From the NCBI GenBank assembly GCA_016278485.1, contig JADQBT010000009.1:1-64000 (forward strand): a DNA stretch of 64,000 nt, given 5' to 3'. Shown in pieces: positions 44,393 through 52,362 of this stretch. The notes beneath the pieces were generated by a model that made no database searches, was not told where the DNA came from, and saw nothing but the letters and a program-made list of their open reading frames with translations. Origin of the DNA: Halanaerobiales bacterium. Its GTDB lineage: Bacteria > Bacillota > Halanaerobiia > Halanaerobiales > Halanaerobiaceae. Both the position numbers and the translations under genes were made by a program. Position 1 is the stretch's first letter, and each line of letters begins with the position of its first letter.

Positions 44393-45002
44393 TAGTAATC
44401 TTGTCTAAGAAAAAATCAATATGATCTGCAACTCTCTGATAAAGATTTTCAATACTCTTTTGTTGAGGTTCAATTAAATATTGCATGCGTAGCATAAATA
44501 TTGGTCCAATCATCTCCTGAGCCAGCAGCTCAGTATCTCTATTTTCTATAATTTTATTTTCAATTAATATTTGCATAAAATCAGCGGCCATTTTCAAATT
44601 ATGATTTACTCTTGCAACCAGGTGAGCCTGTACAAATTGATCATTATGTTCTCTCAACATAATATGTAATAATTTAAGATGTTCTTCATCTTCCATTTCA
44701 TGAACTAATTTTTGTGCTAAGTTTTGAATTATCTGCCTGGGATTTTCTCTTTTGTTTTTTATATCCTCCCATTTTATTTCATTTTCAAAATCCACTGGAG
44801 CTAATTTTTCAAATAACTCTTCAAATATATCATCTTTTCCAGAAAAATGATTATAAATAGAACTTTTACGGATGCCAACACTTTCGGCAATCTCTCGCAT
44901 AGATGTCCCATGAAACCCAAACTGAGCAAATAGATCTAACGAAGATCGCAAAATATCTTCTTTTGTATTAGTTTTTCGACCATCCTCAAATTTTTTAACC
45001 AT
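44373..45002 (-). CDS. TetR-family regulator of the MMPL export module
   Basis: 209 residues. The TetR helix-turn-helix is at about 14-58 (DILRSSLDLFAQFGFHG, SMREIAESVGIRKSSIYNHFSGKDDI). The remainder is helical ligand-binding domain. It follows the MMPL gene without a gap, with its ribosome site inside the MMPL 3' end, so it is the last gene of that operon. It is probably the repressor acting at the palindrome 49303-49320. Confidence 0.93.
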   Translation of the reverse strand: MVKKFEDGRKTNTKEDILRSSLDLFAQFGFHGTSMREIAESVGIRKSSIYNHFSGKDDIFEELFEKLAPVDFENEIKWEDIKNKRENPRQIIQNLAQKLVHEMEDEEHLKLLHIMLREHNDQFVQAHLVARVNHNLKMAADFMQILIENKIIENRDTELLAQEMIGPIFMLRMQYLIEPQQKSIENLYQRVADHIDFFLDKITIANKDC

Positions 45003-47273
45003 CTAAATTTCCTCCTTTTCTAAAAAGGCCGGTTTAAAGACAAGACAGATTGCTGGTAATAAAATTAATGCACCTGCCAGACAACCAGCTATAGATACTA
45101 CAACCAAAAAGCCAAAAAACTTAACAGGTAAAAAGTCTGAAATAAGCAAGACCGAAAAACCAACAATAACCGAAAGGGCATTAAAAATTATACCGCGGCC
45201 TGAAGTAATTAACGTTTTTTTGACAGCCTGCTGATAGTTAGCTTTTTTTAATTCTTCCCGATATCTCCAGAGAAAATGAATTGTATAATCAACACCGACC
45301 CCAATCATGATTGAAGAAAGCATAGCTGTGACCATATTTAATTCTATATTAAAATAACCCATAAGTCCAAAAAGTCCTACCATTGCTAAAATAAGTGGTA
45401 TAACTGCTATTAAACCAGCTGTAATTGATTGAAATAATAAGATAACAATTAGACCTACAATTAAAATGGATAAACCCAGACTGTAAGCTTGACCTTTCAC
45501 TACAGCATCAACCAATTCTGCCAATAGATCACCAAAGCCACCTGCCAAAATAAATGGTGTATCCTGAAAACTAGCTGCACTTTGCCTGATATATTTGACA
45601 ACCTCTTGAATTTGATTAGTACTGTTAGCAGGAATGCGCGCCGTAATTAATGCATGTTCTCTCTTAAAATCAATTAGTTTATCAAGCTCACCTGACATTG
45701 AAAATAAAAGCAAGTACTGAGAAATTAGATTCCGGGAATCAGGTATCTTCTGATACGCTGGATCACCATTATGCATCTGTTGATTCATTTCACGCAAAAT
45801 TTTTGAAATAGCTGATACTTCCCCAATCTGGGGATAATTTTGCATTTTTTGCTCCAGTTCATTAATTTTTTGCATAAGTTTGGGATCTTTAATATCTCCT
45901 TTTGCTACTACAGAGATATTATTAGCTCCACCAAATTTATTATTGACAAGCTCAGTTGCTTTCACTAGCTCTGATTGTGAACTATAAAAATTAATTGGAT
46001 TAGTATCAATTTTTAATTTTAAAATTCCTGTAGCAACCACAGCAACAATAATCAAGCTAATCAAAATCACTTTTTGGGGATTTTTAACTACCAACCGGGC
46101 AATAATATTTAATATTTTTTCCAGGCCAATGCCTGCTTTAATTTTATTAACTTTGCTTGGTAGTAAAGTTAATAAAGCCGGAATCAGAAATAGACTTGCC
46201 AATAAGGCAAAAGCAATTCCAGCTCCAGCTAGTAAACCTAGCTGTCGGGCAGGCACAATAATATGTGCTAAAAGTGAGAGCAATCCAGCAATTGTAGTAA
46301 TGCCAGTTGCCAAAATCGGTTTACCCAGACTGCTAATTGTAGATTGAGCTAACATCTTATTATCCGTATATTTGCCAGCACGAACTTTTTCTTGATAATT
46401 AGCTATTAAATGTATTCCATAATCATTGGTGATGGCAAGTAAACTTACTGGCAAGAGAATAGTGAGCAGTTGAAATTTCCAACCAAGTAAGGGTAAAAGT
46501 CCCAATGCTACTATAATTGACATGATTACTACTAGAAAAGGTAATAAAACACCGCGGATTTGTCTAAAACAAAGATAAAGAAAAATTAACATAATAAGAA
46601 TACCGACAGGCATTAAAATTCGCATATCTCGCTGCATTATTTCTGCATTTTTAACCCTAAGAACAGGTAACCCAGCCAAGCGATAACTACCTGAACTATT
46701 ATTTATTTTTTCTGATTCAACTATAATTTTATTGATTTTATTTAAAACATCTGCATCACGCACATTTTCTGCCAGTACTGCTACCAGACTAGCTGCTTTA
46801 AAATTATCAGCTAGCACATTACCCATCACCAACTCACTTTCTTTTAACTGCTTGCGCAGTGCTTTTTTTTGCTGCTGGTTGGTCGGAATCGTTTGGATAG
46901 CATCCTCTATTATTAATTGATCTGCCTCTCCCCGAATATCCTGCATAGTGAAAGGACTATTAACCTGATCAACCTCTACCAGTTTAGCCAACTCATCACT
47001 AATATATTTTATTCTCTGTAATACAGCCTGGTCTAATATATCATCAGCCTCAACGGTCAACATCACAATTTCTGTACCACCAAAAATACTTTCAATTTTT
47101 TCTATCTTAACCCGAGAGGGCATCTGTTCTGGAATTAAACTTTTAATAGCAGTATCCATTTCAATTCTAGGTAATTGAAAGGCAAAAAAGACTGTTATCA
47201 ATAAGAAGATGGCAATTATCACTCCAGGCTGATTGCAAATCAACCGAGCCAATTTATTTATTTTATTTTCCAT
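45003..47273 (-). CDS. MMPL/RND-family exporter (HpnN-like)
   Basis: 756 residues. Two repeats of TM1, a large extracytoplasmic loop and five further TM helices give the 12-TM MMPL layout: first loop about 35-205, second about 425-590. Each half has an SSD-like segment (ITNDYGIHLIANYQEKV and GVGVDYTIHFLWRYREEL). This group includes hopanoid and lipid transporters and needs no adaptor protein. With a LolA-like protein and a barrel in the same operon, it probably moves a lipid or other hydrophobic compound out of the inner membrane using the proton or sodium gradient. Confidence 0.92.
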   Translation of the reverse strand: MENKINKLARLICNQPGVIIAIFLLITVFFAFQLPRIEMDTAIKSLIPEQMPSRVKIEKIESIFGGTEIVMLTVEADDILDQAVLQRIKYISDELAKLVEVDQVNSPFTMQDIRGEADQLIIEDAIQTIPTNQQQKKALRKQLKESELVMGNVLADNFKAASLVAVLAENVRDADVLNKINKIIVESEKINNSSGSYRLAGLPVLRVKNAEIMQRDMRILMPVGILIMLIFLYLCFRQIRGVLLPFLVVIMSIIVALGLLPLLGWKFQLLTILLPVSLLAITNDYGIHLIANYQEKVRAGKYTDNKMLAQSTISSLGKPILATGITTIAGLLSLLAHIIVPARQLGLLAGAGIAFALLASLFLIPALLTLLPSKVNKIKAGIGLEKILNIIARLVVKNPQKVILISLIIVAVVATGILKLKIDTNPINFYSSQSELVKATELVNNKFGGANNISVVAKGDIKDPKLMQKINELEQKMQNYPQIGEVSAISKILREMNQQMHNGDPAYQKIPDSRNLISQYLLLFSMSGELDKLIDFKREHALITARIPANSTNQIQEVVKYIRQSAASFQDTPFILAGGFGDLLAELVDAVVKGQAYSLGLSILIVGLIVILLFQSITAGLIAVIPLILAMVGLFGLMGYFNIELNMVTAMLSSIMIGVGVDYTIHFLWRYREELKKANYQQAVKKTLITSGRGIIFNALSVIVGFSVLLISDFLPVKFFGFLVVVSIAGCLAGALILLPAICLVFKPAFLEKEEI

Positions 47274-47292
47274 TGTTAAGCTCCTCCTCTAC

Positions 47293-48459
47293 CTAAAAAC
47301 TAACTGATAAAAATGCATATGCCATATCCTGCAGCAAAGTTGCAAGATAACCAGGGTTTGACTTTTTTTCACCTTGAACTATAGTAAAACCAAGCTGCAA
47401 TTCAGCTCCACCAGTTAATGAATAATTAATTTGTGGGTTTAAAGCATAAGTACTATTGATTAAATCATAAAATAAATTGGCATCCCAACTGTGAAACTGC
47501 CAGATCGGTTTGTTTAAATGGAAAACTAATAATTGAAGATCTTCTTCAGATTGATGCCGTCCACCCTGATGATATGCCTGACTCATCAGGTGTAAATTGT
47601 TATTAAATGTATAAGCAAAGCCAGTTACAAGCTGCAAGCGCCCCTGATAATTATTATCTTCATATTGACTGTAATCCAGTTCTGTCCAAAAACCGATATC
47701 ATTTTCCCCTAGATCTCCCACTAAGTCTAACCCAATGTGATTAGCCATAGGATATTTCATCTGTAGAGGAGGTTGAGGATTAACTGAAAAATTTCTAAAG
47801 ATTGGTTGCCGATCTCTGCCATGATAAAAACTTGTAGAAAGATCAAATCCTCTTAAACCTCTTTTTGTAATTTTAATACCAGCTTGTAAATTTTCTAAGG
47901 TATTTGCTACTGAATCTAACTTAACCTGTTTTTGAAAATAGTCTGGTGAAATGCGATTACTTGTAAAAAAAGGTGTTATTACACCTGTGACCTCTACTCT
48001 ATTTTTCCCATAATAAATACCTTTAATGGCATTAACCCCAATTTTTTCATTAAACGGTTTAATTGCCGTCATATCCTTTGGACTAAAGTAATCTGTTGGA
48101 TTTAACTGATAGGCACTTCCCCAACTTATTATCTGTTTACCAAAACGCCAATCAATCTTATTAGTATAATAATCAAGATATGCTTCTGAAAGCCTTAGCG
48201 TTGTTTCTCTATTTTGACCACTGATCTTAGCTAACTTTGTTTCAGTCTCTAAATTTAAATATAAACCACCTTTTAGACCAAATGATTCTGCCAAAATCAA
48301 ATTTAACCTCTCACGATCAACTAACTGATTATTCTGCTCATAATAACCTAGTCTACTTGAAAATTGACCAGAAATATCTAATGCTTTGACTTGAAAAGAG
48401 AAAATACTTACTAAAACTAATAAAGTGATACCTAACAATAATATATTTTTATTATTCAT
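47293..48459 (-). CDS. Predicted outer-membrane beta-barrel (DUF1302-like)
   Basis: 388 residues with a signal peptide (cleavage near VKA-LDI). The motif WRFGKQIISWGSAYQLNPTDY with FSPKDM is the DUF1302-type pattern. The rest is amphipathic strands, ending FLSVSF. It is the counterpart of the barrel at 34092-35153, which keeps a similar GRQ..SW motif. It lies between the LolA-like and MMPL genes, so it is likely the outer-membrane component of that route. Substrate unknown. Confidence 0.85.
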   Translation of the reverse strand: MNNKNILLLGITLLVLVSIFSFQVKALDISGQFSSRLGYYEQNNQLVDRERLNLILAESFGLKGGLYLNLETETKLAKISGQNRETTLRLSEAYLDYYTNKIDWRFGKQIISWGSAYQLNPTDYFSPKDMTAIKPFNEKIGVNAIKGIYYGKNRVEVTGVITPFFTSNRISPDYFQKQVKLDSVANTLENLQAGIKITKRGLRGFDLSTSFYHGRDRQPIFRNFSVNPQPPLQMKYPMANHIGLDLVGDLGENDIGFWTELDYSQYEDNNYQGRLQLVTGFAYTFNNNLHLMSQAYHQGGRHQSEEDLQLLVFHLNKPIWQFHSWDANLFYDLINSTYALNPQINYSLTGGAELQLGFTIVQGEKKSNPGYLATLLQDMAYAFLSVSF

Positions 48460-48479
48460 CTGCCTTCTCCTTTCGCCAG

Positions 48480-49262
48480 CTAATTTCTACGTAAATACCT
48501 AGTTGTAAAGAGTTCATCTGCAAGAGATTTTCCAAATGAAACTTCGTCTATCATCATTACTGTCTTACTTCCCTTTTCTACATTTTCCATACTTATTTTA
48601 CGGGCAAGCCAGTTACTAGCTATTTTTTCAATATTTGCATGGGTCATTATTTTAATCAAATTATCACTTTGATCATAAAATTCAATTTTAACAGGATAGA
48701 AAATATCTTTTCTCACCTGCATTTTAGCAAATTTGTATTCATAATCATCTTTAGGGTCCAATTTTAAAAAATAATACTCTTTATCTTCTTCCAGTAATTC
48801 TGCTGAATAATTATCCGTATAATTAGCACCACTGAGCACAGTTAGATCATTATAACTAAAATCAGTACCAACAAAACTACCATTTTTTTGGCTACCTGAA
48901 ATTTTTTTAATTGTTCCCAATGCTGGTAAATATAGATACATCTCTTCCTTTTGATTGTTTTTTAATGATAAAAAACCTGTTCCTTCTACATCAGCTGGCG
49001 CTAAAAATTTAATCAATGACTTTTCAATCTCCGCCTGTTTGTGATAAATTCTTATTGTCCTCTCTCTCTTGTCTCCACTTTCGTTATAAATGAACATCGT
49101 ATTTTTTAATTCTACTGTTTTTGCTCTACGAGCAGTTTCCACCTTTTTTAATATTTCCTGTCCAGTAAGATTTGCAGCACTAGTACTACCTGCAAAGAAT
49201 CCTATTATCAAAAAGATCACGAAAAATCGACTAATATTAAATAAAAACTTATGCTTTAGCAT
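48480..49262 (-). CDS. LolA-like outer-membrane lipoprotein-sorting protein
   Basis: About 260 residues, start at ATG 49262 (AAAGG nine bases upstream; the ATG at 49271 directly touches it). A hydrophobic signal segment ends near STSAA. The family features are clear: LTGQEILKKVE, RTIRIYHKQAE, FLAPADVEGTGFLSLKN, MYLYLPALGTIKKISGS, FVGTDFSYNDL. It is the same family as 35169-35909. First gene of the MMPL module; expected to carry the substrate through the periplasm. Confidence 0.9.
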   Translation of the reverse strand: MLKHKFLFNISRFFVIFLIIGFFAGSTSAANLTGQEILKKVETARRAKTVELKNTMFIYNESGDKRERTIRIYHKQAEIEKSLIKFLAPADVEGTGFLSLKNNQKEEMYLYLPALGTIKKISGSQKNGSFVGTDFSYNDLTVLSGANYTDNYSAELLEEDKEYYFLKLDPKDDYEYKFAKMQVRKDIFYPVKIEFYDQSDNLIKIMTHANIEKIASNWLARKISMENVEKGSKTVMMIDEVSFGKSLADELFTTRYLRRN

Positions 49263-49297
49263 CAATATCATCCTTTCTTAATTTTTATTCTACTTTT

Positions 49298-49326
49298 ATA
49301 TTAACTAACGATAGTTAGTTTGTCAA
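49298..49326 (-). promoter_or_regulatory. Promoter of the MMPL module with operator in the spacer
   Basis: Leftward TTGACA (49321-49326), 17-base spacer, TAATAT (49298-49303). The spacer and its edges are the perfect palindrome AACTAACTATCGTTAGTT (49303-49320; 7-base arms around TATC). A repressor bound there would exclude RNA polymerase. The TetR protein encoded last in the operon is the obvious candidate. Confidence 0.78.
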
Positions 49327-49343
49327 CAAAAAAATTTTCCTAT

Positions 49344-49378
49344 AAAAAGGGCTATCTCAATTAATATTGTGATAGCCC
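49344..49378 (-). terminator. Terminator after the Rpn remnant
   Basis: GGGCTATC pairs with GATAGCCC over 8 base pairs, loop of 14 bases, then TTTTTATA on the leftward strand. It separates the decayed Rpn gene from the MMPL module promoter. Confidence 0.8.
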
Positions 49379-49392
49379 CTGACTTATCTATT

Positions 49393-49719
49393 CTAGGATA
49401 AATAATTGTTGACTTCATCAAATGAATTTATTTCGAAAATATTTTCAGTTAATTTTTTTAGTTCTTCAAGTTCTGCTTTTTCTATCTTATTTTTAACTTC
49501 TTCTGGAATTATATCGATTTTTAGTTTCTTCTTTATTAATTCAATTGTAATATTAATTAACTCTTCTCTTCGACCTTCTTTTTTGCCTTCTTCTCGTCCT
49601 TCTTGTCCTCCTTCCTGACGAAGTTTTTCTGCCATAGTTCTCACTATTTGATCAGCCTCCTTTATGCCTTTTCTTTCCATTGCTCTGGCTACCTCCTTCA
49701 GGTCAAACTCCCTCTGCAC
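49393..49719 (-). pseudogene. C-terminal fragment of Rpn-family nuclease gene
   Basis: A 108-codon frame beginning GTG (VQREFDLKEVARAMERKGI) with the typical Rpn C-terminus: a short helix, then the low-complexity GQEGREEGKKEGRREE run. Removing one T in the ATTTGAA just upstream would join it to the frame at 49721-50194 as ..NKIYIEVQREFDL. It has no ribosome site of its own. Together the two pieces are still about 90-100 residues shorter than typical Rpn proteins, so a middle deletion plus a frameshift is likely. Confidence 0.75.
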
Positions 49720-49720
49720 T

Positions 49721-50194
49721 TCAAATATATATTTTATTCAATGATGGTATAAACCGCTCAAATTGCTCGTTGTTATTAAAATATTCCCTAAAATTCATTT
49801 TGATATTACTACTTCTTTTGCCATGGTAAAATAAGATAGGTATAATTATTGGTAACTTACAAGGATTACTCTTCGCCTTTTCCTTCAGCCAAATCCTCAA
49901 CATGTAATTCAACAACTGCAATACTGCCCATCTGTCAAGATAACTTTTATGTTCAAATAAAAAATAGAGATAGGCATCTTCTCCCTCAATTGAAGTTTGA
50001 TAAAGTAGATCAGAATAATAATTGGCCAACTTTTCATCAATAAAAGTATTGTTTTTCAATTGCATCTTTCTGTAATCAATTACCTCATCAATTTCTCCTG
50101 GCAAGTAATTCTTTAAAAAATCCCTAGCCAAATCAACTCTACCAAATGATGCCTTAAAAAACTTATCATGTGGGTTATTTAGGTTAATACCCAT
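49721..50194 (-). pseudogene. N-terminal nuclease fragment of Rpn-family gene
   Basis: From the ATG at 50194 (AAAGG upstream) the frame reads MGINLNNPHDKFFKASFG, then ARDFLKNYLPGEI, FIDEKLANYYSDLLYQ, YLYFLFEHKSYLDRW and PIIIPILFYHGK. This is the PD-(D/E)XK nuclease domain of the Rpn (PF04754, recombination-promoting nuclease/putative transposase) family, with the E-H-K of FEHKS in place. It stops early after NKIYI by TGA at 49721. Rpn proteins are DNA endonucleases that stimulate recombination. Codons upstream of 50194 are open but lack support as coding. Confidence 0.82.
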
Positions 50195-50257
50195 GACAAC
50201 AAGTCCTTTCAATTTTATTTTACCATTATGGTAATATCTAATCAATACCTTAATTAA

Positions 50258-50297
50258 ATTATACCATAATTTTACACTCTTAGCAAACATATGTTTG
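50258..50297 (-). promoter_or_regulatory. Rpn promoter with LexA-like box over the -35
   Basis: Leftward TTGCTA (50281-50286), 17-base spacer, TATAAT (50258-50263). The -35 is covered by the palindrome TAGCAAACATATGTTTGCTA (50281-50300). Its core CAAACATATGTTTG (50284-50297) fits the Bacillus LexA consensus CGAACRNRYGTTYG except at position 2. Same layout as at 79-118. Confidence 0.55.
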
Positions 50298-50353
50298 CTA
50301 TAACAGTAAAAAAAGCCCACCTTTTTCCATGAAATTTGATCATCCGATTGCAA

Positions 50354-50391
50354 CAAAAATATCCTGCATTCTTTTAAAAAATGCAGGATAT
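50354..50391 (-). terminator. Terminator of the TPR-DUF951-ychF operon
   Basis: A 12-base-pair stem (ATATCCTGCATT with AATGCAGGATAT), 9-base loop, then TTTTTG on the leftward strand. It starts 16 bases after the ychF stop. Confidence 0.85.
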
Positions 50392-50406
50392 GATCTCTCA
50401 ATTTAT

Positions 50407-51498
50407 TTAAACATTAAATCTAAAGAGGCAAACATCTCCGTCTTGCATAATATAATCTTTGCCTTCTAATCTCAATAACCCGGCTTCTCTGGCCGCTGCC
50501 ATTGAGCCAGCTTCTTTAAAATCACTAAATTTGATTACTTCAGCTCTAATAAACCCTTTTTGCATATCAGAATGAATTTTTCCAGCTGCTTCTGGAGCAG
50601 TCGAACCTTTTCTTACAGTCCAAGCTCGGCATTCTTGTTTACCTGCTGTTAAAAAAGTTATTAAATCAAGCAGTTCATAGCCCGCCTTAATTACTCTATC
50701 TAGACCAGAACTATCCAAACCCAGTTCATCTAAAAACATCTCTTTTTCTTCCTCAGCAAGTTCTGCAATATCAGATTCAATCTTGGCACTGATTGTCACA
50801 ACCCGGGCCCCATCCTGCTCTGCATGTGTTTTTACTGATGCAACAAGTTCATTTTCTGGCTCACTAATTTCGGCTTCATCTATATTGGCAAGATAGATAA
50901 TGGGTTTGGCACTTAAAAGTTTTAATTCCTTAACAACTTTCAGGCCCGCTTCGCCTAATTCTAAGCGACGTATGTTTTCTCCTCGTTCAAGTGCCTCAAT
51001 AATTTTATCAATTACCTCTAATTCCTTTAAATATTGTCTATCACCGCTCTTAGCTTGTTTAGCGGTCTTTTCTCTTCTTTTCTCAAGGCTGCCCAAATCT
51101 GCCATCATTAATTCAGTATTAATAATATCAATATCTCTACCAGGATCTATTGTTCCATCTACATGGGTAATATTTTCATCTTGAAAACATCTTACAACCT
51201 GGGCTATTGCATCTACTTCTCTAATATGAGAGAGAAATTTATTCCCCAAACCTTCACCTTCACTAGCACCTTTTACTAAACCTGCAATATCAACAAATTC
51301 TATCACAGTTGGTGTTTTTTTCTCTGGCTCATAATGATCTGTTAGCCAATCAAGTCTGGTATCAGGAACCGGTACAACACCAATATTAGGATCTATTGTA
51401 CAGAAAGGATAATTAGCAGCATCAGCTCCAGCTTCCGTTAGTGCATTAAAAAGTGTAGATTTTCCTACATTCGGTAGTCCAACAATTCCAATCTTCAT
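50407..51498 (-). CDS. ychF: Ribosome-binding ATPase YchF
   Basis: 363 residues. Obg-like P-loop protein that hydrolyses ATP and binds ribosomes. G1 GLPNVGKSTLFNAL (6-19), G3 DIAGLVKGAS, G4 replaced by the ATPase-type NIDEAE, and a C-terminal TGS domain (about 278-361, beginning TFLTAGKQECRAWTVRKG). Its ATG directly follows the DUF951 stop codon. Confidence 0.97.
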   Translation of the reverse strand: MKIGIVGLPNVGKSTLFNALTEAGADAANYPFCTIDPNIGVVPVPDTRLDWLTDHYEPEKKTPTVIEFVDIAGLVKGASEGEGLGNKFLSHIREVDAIAQVVRCFQDENITHVDGTIDPGRDIDIINTELMMADLGSLEKRREKTAKQAKSGDRQYLKELEVIDKIIEALERGENIRRLELGEAGLKVVKELKLLSAKPIIYLANIDEAEISEPENELVASVKTHAEQDGARVVTISAKIESDIAELAEEEKEMFLDELGLDSSGLDRVIKAGYELLDLITFLTAGKQECRAWTVRKGSTAPEAAGKIHSDMQKGFIRAEVIKFSDFKEAGSMAAAREAGLLRLEGKDYIMQDGDVCLFRFNV

Positions 51499-51687
51499 CT
51501 AGCAATTCTTCCTTTCTTTAACAGCTTTCTCAAATTTTTTCCTGGGTAACATTATCATTCTCCCACAACCTGTACATTTTGCTTTAAAATCCATACCAAC
51601 TCTAGTTATTTCCCAAATATCTTCTCCACAAGGATGTTTTTTACGAAAACGGACTAAATCACCCACCTTATAATCAGTTGGCATCAT
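51499..51687 (-). CDS. DUF951 family protein
   Basis: 62 residues. The sequence KVGDLVRFRKKHPCGEDIWEI with CTGCGRMIMLPR gives the conserved DUF951 pattern: KKHPCG and a CxxCG pair, likely a small metal-binding or RNA-binding OB-like protein. It commonly neighbours ychF in Firmicutes, as here. Function unknown. Confidence 0.92.
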   Translation of the reverse strand: MMPTDYKVGDLVRFRKKHPCGEDIWEITRVGMDFKAKCTGCGRMIMLPRKKFEKAVKERKNC

Positions 51688-51699
51688 AATCCCCCTTTT

Positions 51700-52251
51700 T
51701 TAAGTCAACCAAAAATAAAAAATCAAAATAGCAACTATAAAAATTATTATAGCAAATACACAACCTGGTTCCTGGTAAAATTTACGACCAGACCCAAACT
51801 TAACTGCATAACTGCCATATTTACGCGCTTTTTTGAGATATTTTACTGACTCGGTAATTTTCCCTTCTTCACGATAGATAACACCTAAATTATTATAAGC
51901 TGGTCCATATTCTGGTTCACAAGCAATAGCTTTCTCATAATATTTTTTAGCCTTTTCTACCTGATCATGTTGGAAAGCAAGACTACCAAGATTAGTAAGT
52001 GCTGGTGCGAAATCACTATCTATTTCTAGTGCTTGGTAAAGATAATCTTCTCCCGCTTGTGGTTGTCCACTATTTATAGCAATTACAGCCAACTTATTAT
52101 AAGCGGGTACAAAATTAGGATGTTCTTCCAGCAATCTTTCCAAAAATTCAACTGCTTCCTCGCCTGCCCCACTATCAATTAATGCTACCTTCTCATTATA
52201 TTCTTTAACTAATTCTGTTGAAAGTTGTTTTAAATATCTACTTTCTTGCAA
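51700..52251 (-). CDS. TPR-repeat protein with C-terminal membrane anchor
   Basis: About 183 residues. Three to four TPR units lie at about 25-145 (FVPAYNKLAVIAINSGQ, FAPALTNLGSLAFQHDQ, YGPAYNNLGVIYREEGK). A hydrophobic segment at the very C-terminus (CVFAIIIFIVAILIFYFWL) makes it tail-anchored. I prefer TTG 52251, spaced eight bases from AGG, over GTG 52260, which lies in that site; this choice is uncertain. Probably a protein-interaction scaffold at the inner membrane; partners unknown. Confidence 0.8.
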   Translation of the reverse strand: MQESRYLKQLSTELVKEYNEKVALIDSGAGEEAVEFLERLLEEHPNFVPAYNKLAVIAINSGQPQAGEDYLYQALEIDSDFAPALTNLGSLAFQHDQVEKAKKYYEKAIACEPEYGPAYNNLGVIYREEGKITESVKYLKKARKYGSYAVKFGSGRKFYQEPGCVFAIIIFIVAILIFYFWLT

Positions 52252-52313
52252 TAAATTCACCTGCTTTATATTTGCTAAATTTTATTATAACATAAAAATT
52301 TGTCTTACTGCAA

Positions 52314-52340
52314 TAAAAAACCCCGACAATTAAGCCGGGG
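52314..52340 (-). terminator. Terminator of the gcv operon
   Basis: CCCCGGC pairs with GTCGGGG (one G-U) with a TTAATT loop, followed by a T6 run on the leftward strand, about 20 bases after the gcvPB stop. The promoter of the TPR gene (TTGCAG, 18 bases, TATAAT) begins right after it. Confidence 0.85.
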
Positions 52341-52362
52341 TCACTAATTTAATAATTAAATT

